A DNA stretch of 64,000 nucleotides from an uncultured Clostridia bacterium (GTDB lineage: Bacteria; Bacillota; Clostridia; Christensenellales; Pumilibacteraceae). The notes beneath the pieces are model-generated. The model searched no databases, was not told the origin of the DNA, and saw nothing but the letters and a program-made list of their open reading frames with translations. Within the stretch, counting starts at the first letter, position 1. The number at the start of each line of letters is the position of its first letter. A program made the translations under genes and the position numbers. The stretch lies in NCBI GenBank assembly GCA_944372345.1, contig CALVYT010000040.1, positions 1 through 64,000 of the forward strand, read 5' to 3'. Below, one piece after another: positions 9,210-21,172 of this stretch.

Positions 9210-9995
9210 ATGAAAACGAGAAACATAATAGCGATAACCTTGGGCGCGGTGGCTGTCATCGCCGTCGCCGCGGTCGTAACGCTGGCGTGCATAACCGTGC
9301 GCCCGACGTCGTACGCGGGCGGCTGGCTCGAGCGCGATGCGGTGACAAATATCGAGATCTATCACAGCAGCGTCGAAGGCTCCCTGATCCATTCCGACGG
9401 CACGGACTCGGTTCTCGTCGGCAACGGCGAGCTTGCTTCCGAGGGTTACACGGCGGACGACCTGATGAGCGCTATGGACTTTCAGCTCATCTCCGCCTGC
9501 CTGCAATTCAACTATTCGTTCGGGCTGAGTCTTGCGGACGAGGACCACGTCAAGAACAACGAAGTCACGGGCGAGGAGATAAAAACGGCTTACAACGAAC
9601 TGACGACGGGCGTCAAACTCGGTTATTCGTTCGTCATCACCCTTAACGAAAAGCGCACGCTCGAACTGACGGATGACCACGACCGCAAGTGCACGCAGGA
9701 ATACAACGCCGTTATGTTCACCGTGACCGAATACAGCGACTGGGTGCGCAATATCGAAGCATATGCGTTTGTTTACGGCGACGTAATGGGCGAACATAGC
9801 CAGCCCGACGAGGACGCGGCGAGCCAAACGTACTACAAGCTGAAATTCGGTATGCGCACCGCCGAGATGCTGGATATTCTCGAAGGCGTATACGGTTACG
9901 ATCCGTTCCCCGAGGAGGCGGAAGAGGAAGAAGACACGGAAGACGATACCGAAGACGATACGACGGAAGGGACTACCGGGGAAGAAACGGAATAA
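9210..9995 (+). CDS. Membrane-anchored protein of unknown function with acidic tail
   Basis: 261 aa, ATG 9210 preceded by AGGAAAGGAT. One N-terminal hydrophobic segment (about 6-28) anchors or exports it. The remaining 230 residues have no motif I recognise. The last 30 residues are nearly all Glu, Asp and Thr, with a short repeat around EDDTEDDT. It lies 21 nt after ftsH and ends at a strong terminator, so it is probably the last gene of the ftsH transcript. A role linked to FtsH or the envelope is only a guess from position. Confidence 0.6.
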   Translation: MKTRNIIAITLGAVAVIAVAAVVTLACITVRPTSYAGGWLERDAVTNIEIYHSSVEGSLIHSDGTDSVLVGNGELASEGYTADDLMSAMDFQLISACLQFNYSFGLSLADEDHVKNNEVTGEEIKTAYNELTTGVKLGYSFVITLNEKRTLELTDDHDRKCTQEYNAVMFTVTEYSDWVRNIEAYAFVYGDVMGEHSQPDEDAASQTYYKLKFGMRTAEMLDILEGVYGYDPFPEEAEEEEDTEDDTEDDTTEGTTGEETE

Positions 9996-10003
9996 CAATA
10001 ATA

Positions 10004-10030
10004 AAAAGAGAGGGCGACCTCTCTTTTTTT
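10004..10030 (+). terminator. Rho-independent terminator after the ftsH transcript
   Basis: 10-bp stem AAAAGAGAGG / CCTCTCTTTT with GCGA loop, followed by a T-run. Located 9 nt after the stop of the preceding gene. Confidence 0.85.
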
Positions 10031-10050
10031 GTTATTCCGTTTCAGTGTGA

Positions 10051-10343
10051 GGGGGAAGGCATATAACGGGGTTTGCGGACTACGTGCTCGGTCGGGATGC
10101 CTTTCCCTTTGAGGGGGAAGGCATATAACGGGGTTGATACGGACTACGTGCTCGGTCACATACTCCGCCTCGCACTACGCTTCGTCGACAGTAGTATGCT
10201 CCCTCGGGCAAAAAGCCGTATAACGGGGATTGATAGCGACTGCGTGTTCGGTCACATACTCCGCCTTGCGCTACCGCGCTACGGCGACGCAAGTATGCTC
10301 CCTCACCAGCCGTCGCTCTGAACCCCGTTCTACGACTTTCGCC
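10051..10343. repeat. Tandem partial units plus a MITE-like palindromic element
   Basis: The unit beginning GGGGGAAGGCATATAACGGG appears at 10051 and again near 10112. A related unit at 10214-10264 is identical over 51 bp to 56678-56728. From 10207 to 10343 the sequence is a MITE-like element. Its left arm (10207-10240) is an imperfect inverted repeat of its right arm (10312-10343), around a roughly 70-bp core. No ORF inside is credible. Confidence 0.7.
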
Positions 10344-10640
10344 TGAATAAAGAAATTGTCTGAACCACGTTCTCTGCCTTCGGCTGCCGCCTCGCGCCGA
10401 TTGTCGGTTTTCGCCGCGGCAAAGCCGCGGCTGTAACCGAGCGCGAACGCCAAAGGACGGGCGCGCTCGGGGCTGCGCCCCCGCAAAAGCTGCGCTTTTG
10501 CTGTCGCGCAAAAGTTAAAAGGCATTACAACAAAAAGCAACTTTCATCGAGGCAGGGGCAATGTCCAAAATTTTGGATATTGCTTTATGCTCTTTTTCAC
10601 CGCTTAAAAAGACGGTCATAAATCGTTCGGGCATAACATT
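10300..10640. repeat. Composite intergenic repeat, copy 2 (shorter)
   Basis: Shares the 42-bp identical block (10369-10410), the GAGCGCGAACGCCAAAGG block and the GACGGTCATAAATCG block (10611-10625) with the copies at 1-770 and 56763-57540. The segment between the first two blocks differs: a GCCGCGGC palindrome replaces the GTGCGCCGC one. The distal part seen in the other copies is missing. The remaining sequence to 10732 shows no feature I can name. Confidence 0.7.
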
Positions 10641-10732
10641 TTTCCGCAAACCACGCCGCGCCCATAACACAACAAAACACGTTTGCCCTGTTCGGCAAGC
10701 GTGCTTTTATATTGTATGGAAAAGGATTTTAA

Positions 10733-10802
10733 GTTTCTCGGAAGGGGTTCGGGGAAACCCTCTTTACAAAGAGGGTTTCCCCGACAAACACTTCCCGAAG
10801 AA
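10733..10802. repeat. Interspersed palindromic hairpin element
   Basis: A perfect 15-bp inverted repeat (10751-10765 with 10768-10782) sits inside a longer imperfect palindrome. The same element recurs in opposite orientation at 29672-29737, in a diverged GC-rich form at 29819-29890, and as a remnant at 57543-57597. It probably acts as a bidirectional terminator, as well as being a dispersed repeat. Confidence 0.65.
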
Positions 10803-10871
10803 AATTATAAATGCACTTGTAAGTTTCTTGGGAAGGTGGGGTTCCGCCCTGAAAGCGCTCTCCCGCGAATC

Positions 10872-10900
10872 TTGACAAGCGGGAATTATTGTGGTACAAT
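10872..10900 (+). promoter_or_regulatory. Leaderless promoter of mnmE
   Basis: TTGACA (10872-10877), a 17-bp spacer and TACAAT (10895-10900), then exactly 6 nt to the ATG at 10907. The predicted +1 is therefore the A of the start codon. There is no ribosome binding site. Confidence 0.8.
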
Positions 10901-10906
10901 ACGGGT

Positions 10907-12208
10907 ATGAAGAGCGGAGGAACGATCGTGGCGCTGTCGAGCGCGGCAGGGCGGGGCGCGGTGAGCGTCGTGCGTATGAGCGGACCGGACGCCGTGGCAT
11001 TGCTCGGCGCGTGTTTTTCGCGTGTGGGGCGGTTGGAGCACGGAAGAATGGTCCTCGGTACGTTCGACGCGGGCAGAGTGCGCGACCGCGTGTTTGCCGT
11101 CGCGTTCTACGCGCCCGACAGCTATACGGGCGAGGACGTGTGCGAGGTGCACTGCCACGGCTCGCCGGAGATAGTGAGCGCGGTGATAGCGCGGCTGACG
11201 GAACTGGGCGCGCGCCCTGCGGAGCCGGGCGAGTTCACGCGCCGTGCGTTCGAGGCGGGAAAAATGAGCCTCGACGAAGCGGAGGCGGTGGGCGACCTGA
11301 TAAACGCGCAGTCGGCGGCGGCGATAGCGGCGGCTTACGACGGTATGCGCGGCGCGCTGCATAAAGCGGTATCGGGGATATATTCCGCGCTGCTCGACCT
11401 CGCGGCGGAAATGACGGCGGCTCTCGACTACCCCGAAGAGGACGTCGAAGCGCGCACGGCGGCAGAGGCTCTGCCGACGGTCAGGCGCGCGAGGAAAGAC
11501 CTGAAAGACCTGATCGATTCCTACGGCGCGGGCGAAAAGATCCGCGGCGGCGTGCGCGTCGCGATCGTGGGAGTGCCGAACGCGGGCAAGAGCAGCCTGC
11601 TCAACAGCCTGCTCGGCCGCGACCGCGCGATAGTCACGGCGAAAGCGGGCACGACGCGGGACACGATAGAGGAATCCTACGAATATAAGGGCGTGCTGTT
11701 CACGCTCGTCGACACTGCGGGCGTGCGCGAAACGACGGACGAAGCGGAAGCCGCGGGAGTGGCGCGCAGCGCGGAAGCGGCAAAGACCGCGCATATCGTG
11801 CTGCGGGTCATCGACCTGTCCGCGCCCGTCGTACTGCCCGTGGAAACGTGCGGGATCGTGATCGACGTATACAATAAAACGGATATAGCCGACGGCGGCG
11901 GGGAAACGCGCGTTTCCGCGTTGACGGGCAGGGGCGTGAAAGAACTGAAAGAGCGCATATATTCCGCGGCTATGAACGGCGGTATATCGCCGGGCGGCGC
12001 AATGCTGACCAACTCGCGGCATTACGCGCTCGCGCTGGAAGCGGACGAAGAACTTTCGCATGCCGAAAGCGCGCTGGAAGCGGACGCGATAGATCTTGCT
12101 TCCGCGGCAGTCGGAGGCGCGCTCGCCGCTCTCGGCGGCATAACGGGCGCAAACGCGACGGAAGACGTGCTCGACGGCATATTCTCGCGCTTCTGTGTGG
12201 GAAAATAA
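10907..12208 (+). CDS. mnmE: tRNA uridine-5-carboxymethylaminomethyl(34) synthesis GTPase MnmE
   Basis: 433 aa from ATG 10907, fixed by the promoter. Works with MnmG to modify the wobble uridine of tRNAs. The N-terminal tetrahydrofolate-binding domain is followed by a helical domain interrupted by the G domain. G1 is GVPNAGKSS (222-230), G3 DTAG and G4 NKTD. The C-terminus is FCVGK with the conserved cysteine. It is slightly shorter than usual (about 450-460 aa). It is not next to mnmG, rsmG, jag or yidC in this window. The next gene starts 18 nt later. Confidence 0.95.
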   Translation: MKSGGTIVALSSAAGRGAVSVVRMSGPDAVALLGACFSRVGRLEHGRMVLGTFDAGRVRDRVFAVAFYAPDSYTGEDVCEVHCHGSPEIVSAVIARLTELGARPAEPGEFTRRAFEAGKMSLDEAEAVGDLINAQSAAAIAAAYDGMRGALHKAVSGIYSALLDLAAEMTAALDYPEEDVEARTAAEALPTVRRARKDLKDLIDSYGAGEKIRGGVRVAIVGVPNAGKSSLLNSLLGRDRAIVTAKAGTTRDTIEESYEYKGVLFTLVDTAGVRETTDEAEAAGVARSAEAAKTAHIVLRVIDLSAPVVLPVETCGIVIDVYNKTDIADGGGETRVSALTGRGVKELKERIYSAAMNGGISPGGAMLTNSRHYALALEADEELSHAESALEADAIDLASAAVGGALAALGGITGANATEDVLDGIFSRFCVGK

Positions 12209-12226
12209 ACAAAGGAACGGGAAACG

Positions 12227-13555
12227 ATGACGGACGACGAAAAACGCGAGGCGGACGAACTCGAGCGCATAGCCGCTCTCGAAACGGACGAGCGGAGAGA
12301 GGACGAACACGAGGACGTGATAGAACTTGCCCTCGCGCTCGGCAGAGCCGTTCTCGAATGCGGCGGGGAATTGCAGCGCGCAGAGTACGCGGCGGACAGG
12401 CTGTGCCGCGCTTACGGCGCGGTGGACACCGACTCGTATGCGACGGGCACGGTGATAATTTTAACGGCGGAGTTCGAGGGCGGCAGCCGCACGACGCGCT
12501 CCGTGCGCGTCAGAAAGGACGTAGTGGACCTGCGCAAACTGGAACGCATAAACGCGCTGTCGCGTGAGTTCTGCGAAAAACGCCCCGACGTCGCGGAGGC
12601 TGCGGCGGCTCTCAAAGCCGCGGCGGGCGCGAAAACGGCGACGCTGTGGCAGGAAGTCGCGGGCGTGGCTCTCGGCAGCTTCGGTATGACGGTCGCGTCT
12701 ATGGGCAGCCTGCTCGACGGTCTGGGCGCGGCGATAGCCGCCGCGGCGGTCATGCTGCTCGCATACTTCCTTTCGCGGCTGATGAACAAATTCGCCACGA
12801 CGCTGCTCAGCTCCTTTTTGGCGTCGGCGCTGTGCATAGTGATGTACCTCATCGGACTGGGCGACAACCTCCCGACGATGATCGTCGGCGAGATAATGAT
12901 ACTGATCCCCGGACTGACGCTGACCAACGCCGTGCGCGATATGCTGTGCGGCGACGTGACGAGCGGCGCGGTCAAGTTTTTGCAGAGCATAATGGTCACG
13001 CTGGGGCTGGCGATAGGCATAGCCGTCGCGTTCGTCGCGTTTGAAAGCGTGCTGACGGGCGTGGACGTCAACGCCGTGCCCGCGGCGGGAGCGGGCGGGG
13101 AGTATTTTCCCGTGGTCAAGACGGCGGCGGGCGTTATCGGCGCGCTCGGGTTCTCGCTGTACTTCCATATCGATTATAAACGTATCCCGTTCGCGCTCGC
13201 GAACGTGCTGGTGACTATGCTCATCATCAACCTGATGGAATTCGCCGGCGGAGTAACGGAGATATTCTTCCGCACGATAGCCGCGGCGGGCACGGTCACG
13301 CTGACGAGCGAACTTCTCGCATCCCGGCTCAAAGCCCCCGCAATGGTGTTTCTGACTCCCGCGATACTTCCTCTGATCCCCGGAGGCGACATATACCTGA
13401 CGATGACGAACACCGTCTATGCGAACTATGCGGAAATGGGCGCGCGGCTGCTGACCGCGACGAAAGGCTGCCTCGGCATAGCCTGCGGAGTCGTCGCCGT
13501 TTCCGTAGTCGTTTCGATGATAAGAACGAAAAAATACCGCGAGCTTTTGCGGTGA
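12227..13555 (+). CDS. Threonine/serine exporter family protein (ThrE-like, fused halves)
   Basis: 442 aa. A roughly 120-residue soluble N-terminus with VDTDSYATGTVIIL is followed by a multi-helix membrane region. The region contains LIPGLTLTNAVRDML, typical of the DUF1212 half, and a second half with LTPAILPLIPGGDIY, typical of the ThrE_2 half. Having both halves in one chain matches full-length ThrE exporters. Predicted inner-membrane efflux of small amino acids. It is 18 nt after mnmE and ends at a strong terminator. Confidence 0.8.
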   Translation: MTDDEKREADELERIAALETDERREDEHEDVIELALALGRAVLECGGELQRAEYAADRLCRAYGAVDTDSYATGTVIILTAEFEGGSRTTRSVRVRKDVVDLRKLERINALSREFCEKRPDVAEAAAALKAAAGAKTATLWQEVAGVALGSFGMTVASMGSLLDGLGAAIAAAAVMLLAYFLSRLMNKFATTLLSSFLASALCIVMYLIGLGDNLPTMIVGEIMILIPGLTLTNAVRDMLCGDVTSGAVKFLQSIMVTLGLAIGIAVAFVAFESVLTGVDVNAVPAAGAGGEYFPVVKTAAGVIGALGFSLYFHIDYKRIPFALANVLVTMLIINLMEFAGGVTEIFFRTIAAAGTVTLTSELLASRLKAPAMVFLTPAILPLIPGGDIYLTMTNTVYANYAEMGARLLTATKGCLGIACGVVAVSVVVSMIRTKKYRELLR

Positions 13556-13571
13556 GCTCCGAGCATAACGG

Positions 13572-13598
13572 CGGTCCCCCGAGAGGGGGACCGTTTTT
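13572..13598 (+). terminator. Rho-independent terminator
   Basis: 9-bp stem CGGTCCCCC / GGGGGACCG with GAGA loop and T5, located 16 nt after the ThrE-like gene. Confidence 0.9.
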
Positions 13599-13748
13599 CG
13601 CGCCGCGGGCGCGCAATTATGCCGCTGCGCCGTGCTCGCGCCTTTGCGGCTCGGCTTTCGCCGCGGGGCTAATGCGGCGCAGAGGCGCGTTTACAGGCTT
13701 TACACGAAAAATCATTATAAAAATTCCCGTTCGGCGGGTCAAAATAAC

Positions 13749-15735
<1,987 letters not shown>

Positions 15736-15749
15736 CGGGGTAAACGGAT

Positions 15750-18251
15750 ATGGCAGAAAAAGAAAAAATGCGGGAGAGAGTTCCCGACAATACCAAATAT
15801 CTCAAAGTAAACGTAAACGACGAGATGAAGCAGTCGTTCATCGCATACGCGATGGCGGTCAACGTCTCGCGCGCGATACCCGACGTCCGTGACGGCTTCA
15901 AGCCCGTCCACCGCCGCATACTCTATGCGATGAACGAACTGGGACTGACCGCCGATAAGCCGTACCGCAAGTGCGCGCGTATCGTCGGCGACGTGCTCGG
16001 TAAGTATCACCCGCACGGCGACTCGTCGGTATACGATGCTCTCGTCCGCCTGGCGCAGGACTTCTCGATAAGAGAGCCGCTCGTCGACGGGCAGGGCAAC
16101 TTCGGCAGCGTGGACGGCGATCCTCCCGCCGCGATGAGGTACACCGAGGCGCGCCTTTCCAAGATCAGCGCGGAAATGCTGCGCGACATAGACAAGGAAA
16201 CGGTGGACTGGCAGGGCAACTTCGACGAAACGCTCGAAGAGCCGAGCGTACTGCCCGCGCGCTTTCCCAACCTGCTCGTCAACGGCTCGGACGGCATAGC
16301 CGTCGGTATGGCGACGAACATACCGCCGCATAACCTCGGCGAGGTCATCGACGGCGTGTGCGCGCTCATAGACAATCCCGACATCACTCCCGACGAGCTG
16401 ATGAAATATATCCCCGCGCCCGATTTCCCGACGGGCGGGCTCATTATGGGCAGGGCGAACGTGCGCTGCGCATACCGCACGGGGCGCGGCGGCGTGCTTA
16501 TGCGCGCTAAAACGGAGATAGAGGAACACCAGACGGCGGGCGGGACGCGCCAGCGCATAATCGTCACCGAACTGCCTTACCAGGTGAACAAAGCGGTGCT
16601 GATCAAGACGATCGCGGATCTCGTCAAGGACAAGAAGATAGAGGGCATAGCGGACGTCAAGGAAGAGTCCGACCGCCACGGTATGCGCATAGTCATAGAC
16701 GTCAAGCGCGACGCGCAGGCGCAGGTGGTGCTTAACACGCTGTTCAAGCACACCAACCTGCAGGTGAGCGCGGGCATCATATTCCTTGCGCTCGTGAACG
16801 GCGAACCCAAGGTGCTCAACCTTCGCGATATGCTGTTCTACTACCTCGAACACCAGAAGGACGTGGTGACGAGGCGCACGAAGTACGACCTCGAAAAGGC
16901 GGAGGAGCGCGAGCATATCCTCGAAGGACTCGTCAAGGCGCTCGCGAATATCGACAGGGTGATAGAGATCATCAAGGGCAGCCGCGACCGCTACGAAGCG
17001 AGCGAAAAGCTGATGGAAGAGTTCTATCTGTCCGACAAGCAGACGAACGCCATACTCGATATGCGCCTTGCAAGGCTGACGTCGCTCGAAGTCGAGCAGC
17101 TCAAAAACGAGCTCGCCGAGCTGGAACTCCGCATAGCCGATCTGCGCAATATCCTCGCGACGCCTTCGCGCGTGCTGGATATCATACGCACCGAACTGCT
17201 CGAGATCAAGGAAAAATACAACACGCCCCGCCGCACCGAACTGTGCGTGGACTACGACGAGATAGACATAGGCGATCTCATCGAGCGCGAGGACGTCGTG
17301 ATCTCGATGACGCATTTCGGTTACGTCAAGCGTCTGCCCGTTTCCGAATACAAGTCGCAGCACCGCGGCGGCAAGGGCGTGACGGCGCATAAACCCAAGG
17401 AAGAGGATTTCGTCGAAACCATGCTCACCACCTGCACGCACGACGATCTGCTGTTCTTCACGAATAATGGCAAAGTTTATTGCATTAAGGCGTATGAAGT
17501 GCCGGAAGCGGCAAAGACGGCGCGCGGCAGGGCGATAGTCAATCTGCTCAGCCTCGGCGAGGGCGAAACGGTCTCCGCGGTCATTCCCGTCAAAGAGGAC
17601 AGCCGCACGCGCGGCAATCTGATGATGGCGACGCGGCGCGGACTCATCAAAAAGACGCCTATGGACCAGTTCGCGAACATACGCCGCGGCGGCAAGATCG
17701 CGATCGCGCTCAACGAGGGCGACGAACTCATCAGCGTGCAGCTCACGGGCGGGCGCGACGAGATACTCATCGCGTCGAGCGCGGGCAAGTGCATACGTTT
17801 CTCCGAAGAGGACGTGCGCCCGATGGGACGCGACACGATGGGCGTGCGCTCGATGAAGCTGGACGAGGGCGAAGTGGTCGTGGATATGACCGTCGTCTAT
17901 TCGGGCTGCGAGGTGCTCACCGTTTCGCAGTACGGCTACGGCAAGCGCACGGACATAGACGAATACCGTTTGCAGACCCGCGGCGGCAAGGGCGTGAAAG
18001 CGGGCGTGTTCAACGAGCAGACGGGCGACCTCGTCAATCTCAAACTCGTCGACCCCGACGAGGACGTGATGCTGATAGCGGACAACGGCACGATCATCCG
18101 TATGCGCGCCCGCGAGATAAGCAAGATATCCCGCGATACGCGCGGTGTGCGCCTGATGAAAGTCAAAGGCGTCGGGCAGGTCGTGTGCGTCGCCAAAGCC
18201 GCGCCTTACGAAGAAGACGGCGAAGGCGGGGAAGGCGGCACGGAAGAATAA
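15750..18251 (+). CDS. gyrA: DNA gyrase subunit A
   Basis: 833 aa, DNA-cleaving subunit. The catalytic tyrosine is in AMRYTEARL (Y131). The quinolone-resistance region reads [10 protein letters not shown], keeping Ser (S92) and Asp (D96) at the two classical resistance sites, so it looks wild type. The GyrA-box position reads QHRGGKG, and the C-terminal beta-pinwheel repeats follow. The tail is a short acidic stretch. Co-transcribed with gyrB and followed by a terminator. Confidence 0.95.
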   Translation: MAEKEKMRERVPDNTKYLKVNVNDEMKQSFIAYAMAVNVSRAIPDVRDGFKPVHRRILYAMNELGLTADKPYRKCARIVGDVLGKYHPHGDSSVYDALVRLAQDFSIREPLVDGQGNFGSVDGDPPAAMRYTEARLSKISAEMLRDIDKETVDWQGNFDETLEEPSVLPARFPNLLVNGSDGIAVGMATNIPPHNLGEVIDGVCALIDNPDITPDELMKYIPAPDFPTGGLIMGRANVRCAYRTGRGGVLMRAKTEIEEHQTAGGTRQRIIVTELPYQVNKAVLIKTIADLVKDKKIEGIADVKEESDRHGMRIVIDVKRDAQAQVVLNTLFKHTNLQVSAGIIFLALVNGEPKVLNLRDMLFYYLEHQKDVVTRRTKYDLEKAEEREHILEGLVKALANIDRVIEIIKGSRDRYEASEKLMEEFYLSDKQTNAILDMRLARLTSLEVEQLKNELAELELRIADLRNILATPSRVLDIIRTELLEIKEKYNTPRRTELCVDYDEIDIGDLIEREDVVISMTHFGYVKRLPVSEYKSQHRGGKGVTAHKPKEEDFVETMLTTCTHDDLLFFTNNGKVYCIKAYEVPEAAKTARGRAIVNLLSLGEGETVSAVIPVKEDSRTRGNLMMATRRGLIKKTPMDQFANIRRGGKIAIALNEGDELISVQLTGGRDEILIASSAGKCIRFSEEDVRPMGRDTMGVRSMKLDEGEVVVDMTVVYSGCEVLTVSQYGYGKRTDIDEYRLQTRGGKGVKAGVFNEQTGDLVNLKLVDPDEDVMLIADNGTIIRMRAREISKISRDTRGVRLMKVKGVGQVVCVAKAAPYEEDGEGGEGGTEE

Positions 18252-18255
18252 CGGT

Positions 18256-18285
18256 AAACGGACGCTCCGTCGGAGCGTCCGTTTT
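18256..18285 (+). terminator. Rho-independent terminator after gyrA
   Basis: Near-perfect 12-bp inverted repeat (ACGGACGCTCCG with its complement) followed by TTTT, located 5 nt after the gyrA stop. Confidence 0.85.
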
Positions 18286-18321
18286 GATGTGCGCCTGTGC
18301 GGCGCGAAAAGCGGAGGGCAT

Positions 18322-19185
18322 ATGATACTTTGCGCGGGAGAACTGATCGCGGACATAACGGCAAGCGGCGGCGAAATGCGCCGCCGCGCGGCGGGCGCGC
18401 CTTTCAACGTCGCCTGCGATATAGCCGCGCTCGGCGGCGGGGCTGCGTTTTACGGCTGCGCAGGACGCGACGGCATGGGCGACTGGCTGGCGGCGGAGGC
18501 GGAGAAGTGCGGAGCGGCGCTTATGCTGCGCCGTTCGGCACGTCCCACTCCGCTCGCTTTCGTCGAACTGCTGCCCGGCGGCGAACGCCGCTTTTCCTTC
18601 CGCGCGGAGCGCGGAGCGGATTGCGAACTTAAATGCGCGGATATAGCGGGCGCGCTCGGGCGGGCGGAGATATTGCATTTGGGCTCGCTTATGCTGCGCT
18701 CGGCAAAGGGCAGGCGGTTCGCCGCGGAAGCCGCGGCAGCCGCTCATAAGGCGGGCGCGGCGGTGTCCTTCGACGTCAATCTGCGCCCCGGGCTATACCC
18801 GTCCGTCGCGGCAGCGGTCGGAGCGGCGAGGGAAGTCATTGCTCTTGCGGACGTAATAAAGCTGTCCGAGGAGGAAGCCGCGCTGCTGACGGGCGCGGCG
18901 GACGCGGGAGCCGCGGCGAAACTGCTGTCCGAGGGCAAGACCGCGTTCGTCACGCTCGGGGAAAAGGGCGCATACGCCGCGCGCGGGGGCGAGTGCGTTT
19001 TCATGTCCGCAAAGTCGGTCAAAGCCGTAGACGCCACGGGCGCGGGGGACGCGTTCTTCGCCGCCGCGCTGCTCGAACTTTCGCGGAACGGCGATATAAA
19101 AGCCGCGCTTTCGGCGGGAACGGAAGCGGGCGCGCTCGCCGTGACGCTGAACGCCTCCAATTTCGCGGGAATGAAGCTCTATTAA
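18322..19185 (+). CDS. PfkB-family carbohydrate kinase (fructokinase-like)
   Basis: 287 aa from ATG 18322 with GGAGGG upstream. Ribokinase-fold sugar kinase. The signature DATGAGDAFFA carries the catalytic Asp and anion hole. The N-terminal substrate-binding glycines (GGAPFNVA-like GAPFNVA) and the FDVNLRP strand match fructokinases. The sugar cannot be fixed from sequence. Cytoplasmic. It seems to be a single gene with no transporter neighbour. Confidence 0.85.
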   Translation: MILCAGELIADITASGGEMRRRAAGAPFNVACDIAALGGGAAFYGCAGRDGMGDWLAAEAEKCGAALMLRRSARPTPLAFVELLPGGERRFSFRAERGADCELKCADIAGALGRAEILHLGSLMLRSAKGRRFAAEAAAAAHKAGAAVSFDVNLRPGLYPSVAAAVGAAREVIALADVIKLSEEEAALLTGAADAGAAAKLLSEGKTAFVTLGEKGAYAARGGECVFMSAKSVKAVDATGAGDAFFAAALLELSRNGDIKAALSAGTEAGALAVTLNASNFAGMKLY

Positions 19186-19222
19186 AGTTCAATTAAAATT
19201 GCATAAAATTCGCATAACGGTA

Positions 19223-19251
19223 TTGACTGTCGCGCGCGAAGGTAGTATAAT
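19223..19251 (+). promoter_or_regulatory. Promoter of the small membrane protein gene
   Basis: TTGACT (19223-19228), a 17-bp spacer and TATAAT (19246-19251). A strong AAGGAGG follows at 19264-19270. Confidence 0.75.
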
Positions 19252-19278
19252 GAATATACATTACAAGGAGGTCGAAAA

Positions 19279-19620
19279 ATGAGACAAGACAGCGGGTTTG
19301 TAAAATTCATAAACATCGTGGGGCAGTTCCTCGCGTTTTTGACGGTGATACTGTGGCTGCTCTGCCTGCTCAATACGGCGCTTTCCGCCGACGGCATACT
19401 CGGCTACCACTTCCTCGGCGAAGCGACGGCTATCCTCGAATACATCAAATACTGGGCGACGCTGATCACGCTCGCGCTTTCCGGACTCGAGTTTGCGAGC
19501 AGGAACCTGTTGATCATGATAATATATCTGGTCATCGTGGCGGGCTGCGTAGTGCTGCTCTGCTTCCCCGGAACGTTCGATTCGCTCGTCGGTATGATCC
19601 AAGAGAAAACGGCGGGCTGA
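19279..19620 (+). CDS. Small integral membrane protein of unknown function
   Basis: 113 aa with a strong promoter, AAGGAGG and ATG at 19279, so expression looks real. Three hydrophobic stretches (about 11-33, 56-72 and 75-98) predict three membrane helices with short loops. No motif links it to a known family. Monocistronic, ending in a terminator. Confidence 0.7.
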   Translation: MRQDSGFVKFINIVGQFLAFLTVILWLLCLLNTALSADGILGYHFLGEATAILEYIKYWATLITLALSGLEFASRNLLIMIIYLVIVAGCVVLLCFPGTFDSLVGMIQEKTAG

Positions 19621-19653
19621 AAAGCGTAACGCAAACGAAACCGAAAACGAAAG

Positions 19654-19680
19654 ACGGCGTGCGAAAGCGCGCCGTTTTTT
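19654..19680 (+). terminator. Rho-independent terminator
   Basis: 9-bp stem ACGGCGTGC / GCGCGCCGT with one G:U pair, GAAA loop and a T-run. Confidence 0.85.
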
Positions 19681-19693
19681 CGCGCATTCGGGC

Positions 19694-19722
19694 TTGACAA
19701 ACCGCCGCTCGTGCTGTAAAAT
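19694..19722 (+). promoter_or_regulatory. Promoter of the rRNA methyltransferase gene
   Basis: TTGACA (19694-19699), a 17-bp spacer and TAAAAT (19717-19722). The leader is about 60 nt and lacks a clear SD before ATG 19788. Confidence 0.65.
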
Positions 19723-19787
19723 GAAAATGCGGAGCGCGCCGCGGGCTGTGTTACGGAGCGGAGCGCGCTTCGGCGGCAGCGGCAAAG

Positions 19788-21077
19788 ATGAAAGAAGCAT
19801 ATATCGACGAAATGAAAAGACGGCTGGGGGCGGACGCGGAGAATTATTTCCGCGCGCTCGGAGAGCCGCCCGTCAAGGGGCTGCACGTCAACGCAGTCAA
19901 GGCGGCGGGGTTCGATCCGTCGCTGACGGGGGCGCGGCTCGAACGGCTGCCTTTCGGCGACGGGTGTTACGCCGTGGCGGAGGGCGCGCCGACGCGCAGT
20001 CCGTATTACGCGGCGGGGCTGTATTATATGCAGGAGCCGTCCGCGATGCTGCCCGTCGCGTTCGCGGGGATAAGCGCGGGCGCGAAGGTGCTGGATATGT
20101 GCGCCGCGCCCGGCGGCAAGAGCTGTATGGCGGCTTCCGCGCTCCGCGGCGGCGGATTGCTCGTTTCCAACGACGCCGACCGTTCCCGCGCGGCAGTACT
20201 GCGGGAGAACATAGTCGCCGCGGGATATGCGAACGTCGTCGTCACGAACCGCAGGGCGGAAGAGTTGCCGGACGTATTCGGCGGAACGTTCGACGTCGTG
20301 ATAGCGGACGCGCCGTGCTCGGGCGAGGGAATGATGCGCAAAGAGCCGCAGGCGGCGTTCGACTGGTCGCCGAAGAATATTTCGGCGTGCGCGGAGCGGC
20401 AGCGGCGCATACTGCTCGCCGCCGACGGGTGCCTGAAAGAGGGAGGACTGCTCGTGTATTCGACGTGCACGTTCTCGCGCGAGGAGGACGAGGACAACGC
20501 GCTGTATATGCTCGGGAGAGGGTATGAGGAGGTACGTCCGACCGATCCGTTTTTGCTCCCGTATGCCTGCGAGGCGGGGTATAAATTCTATCCGCACACG
20601 TTCCGCGGCGAGGGGCAGTATTTCTGCCTTATGAGAAAATGCTCGGCGGGGCGGGCGGAAAAGCGTATGCGCGCGCCGTCGGACGCGGGCGGGCGGGAGA
20701 AAGCCGCGCTCTCCCGCATAATGGATACGGACGGACTGCGTATCGCGCGGACGGGGGATATGCTCTACGCGCCCGCGCTTGCCGCCGATCTGCCGTGCCG
20801 GGCGAACGGCGTGCTGCTCGCGACCGTCGAGCGCGACGGACGGCTCACCCCCGCGCACCAGGCGGCGACGGCGTTCGGGAAACGCTTCCGTATATCCGCG
20901 GACGTTCCGCACGGCGACGGACGGATAAACGCGTACCTGCGCGGCGAGGGGATCGCCTGCGACTGCGCGCCCGGCTGGTGCGCCGTGACATACGGCGGCT
21001 ATCCCGTCGGGCTCGGCAAATCCTCGTGCGGCGTGGTCAAGAACAAATATCCCAAATTTTTGAGAAGAACGGAATAG
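19788..21077 (+). CDS. 16S rRNA (cytosine-C5) methyltransferase, RsmF/YebU type
   Basis: 429 aa SAM-dependent RNA m5C methyltransferase of the NOL1/NOP2/Sun family. The SAM-binding motif LDMCAAPGGKS is at about 97-107. The motif IV DAPCSGEGMM and motif VI STCTFSREE carry the two functional cysteines. The C-terminal 130 residues form the RsmF-type RNA-binding extension (GVLLATVERDGRLTPAHQ, then a TYGGYPVGLGK-like ending). The target base is inferred from family only. No strong SD precedes the start. Confidence 0.85.
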   Translation: MKEAYIDEMKRRLGADAENYFRALGEPPVKGLHVNAVKAAGFDPSLTGARLERLPFGDGCYAVAEGAPTRSPYYAAGLYYMQEPSAMLPVAFAGISAGAKVLDMCAAPGGKSCMAASALRGGGLLVSNDADRSRAAVLRENIVAAGYANVVVTNRRAEELPDVFGGTFDVVIADAPCSGEGMMRKEPQAAFDWSPKNISACAERQRRILLAADGCLKEGGLLVYSTCTFSREEDEDNALYMLGRGYEEVRPTDPFLLPYACEAGYKFYPHTFRGEGQYFCLMRKCSAGRAEKRMRAPSDAGGREKAALSRIMDTDGLRIARTGDMLYAPALAADLPCRANGVLLATVERDGRLTPAHQAATAFGKRFRISADVPHGDGRINAYLRGEGIACDCAPGWCAVTYGGYPVGLGKSSCGVVKNKYPKFLRRTE

Positions 21078-21172
21078 ATCGACCGCCGCGGCAAAGGTGA
21101 AGCGGACCCCGAAGTCGGGACAGACTTTCGGAGGCGCATATCAAGACCGCGGCAAGGGGTACGGGAGGGAAA

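Noticed and set aside
10080..10511. Minus-strand ORF across the repeats
   Set aside because: Arg-rich translation formed by tandem repeat units. It is not conserved between copies and has no SD or promoter.
15750..18251. ParC instead of GyrA
   Set aside because: Directly after gyrB, with a GyrA-box-like QHRGGKG and a full pinwheel C-terminus. GyrA is the better call.
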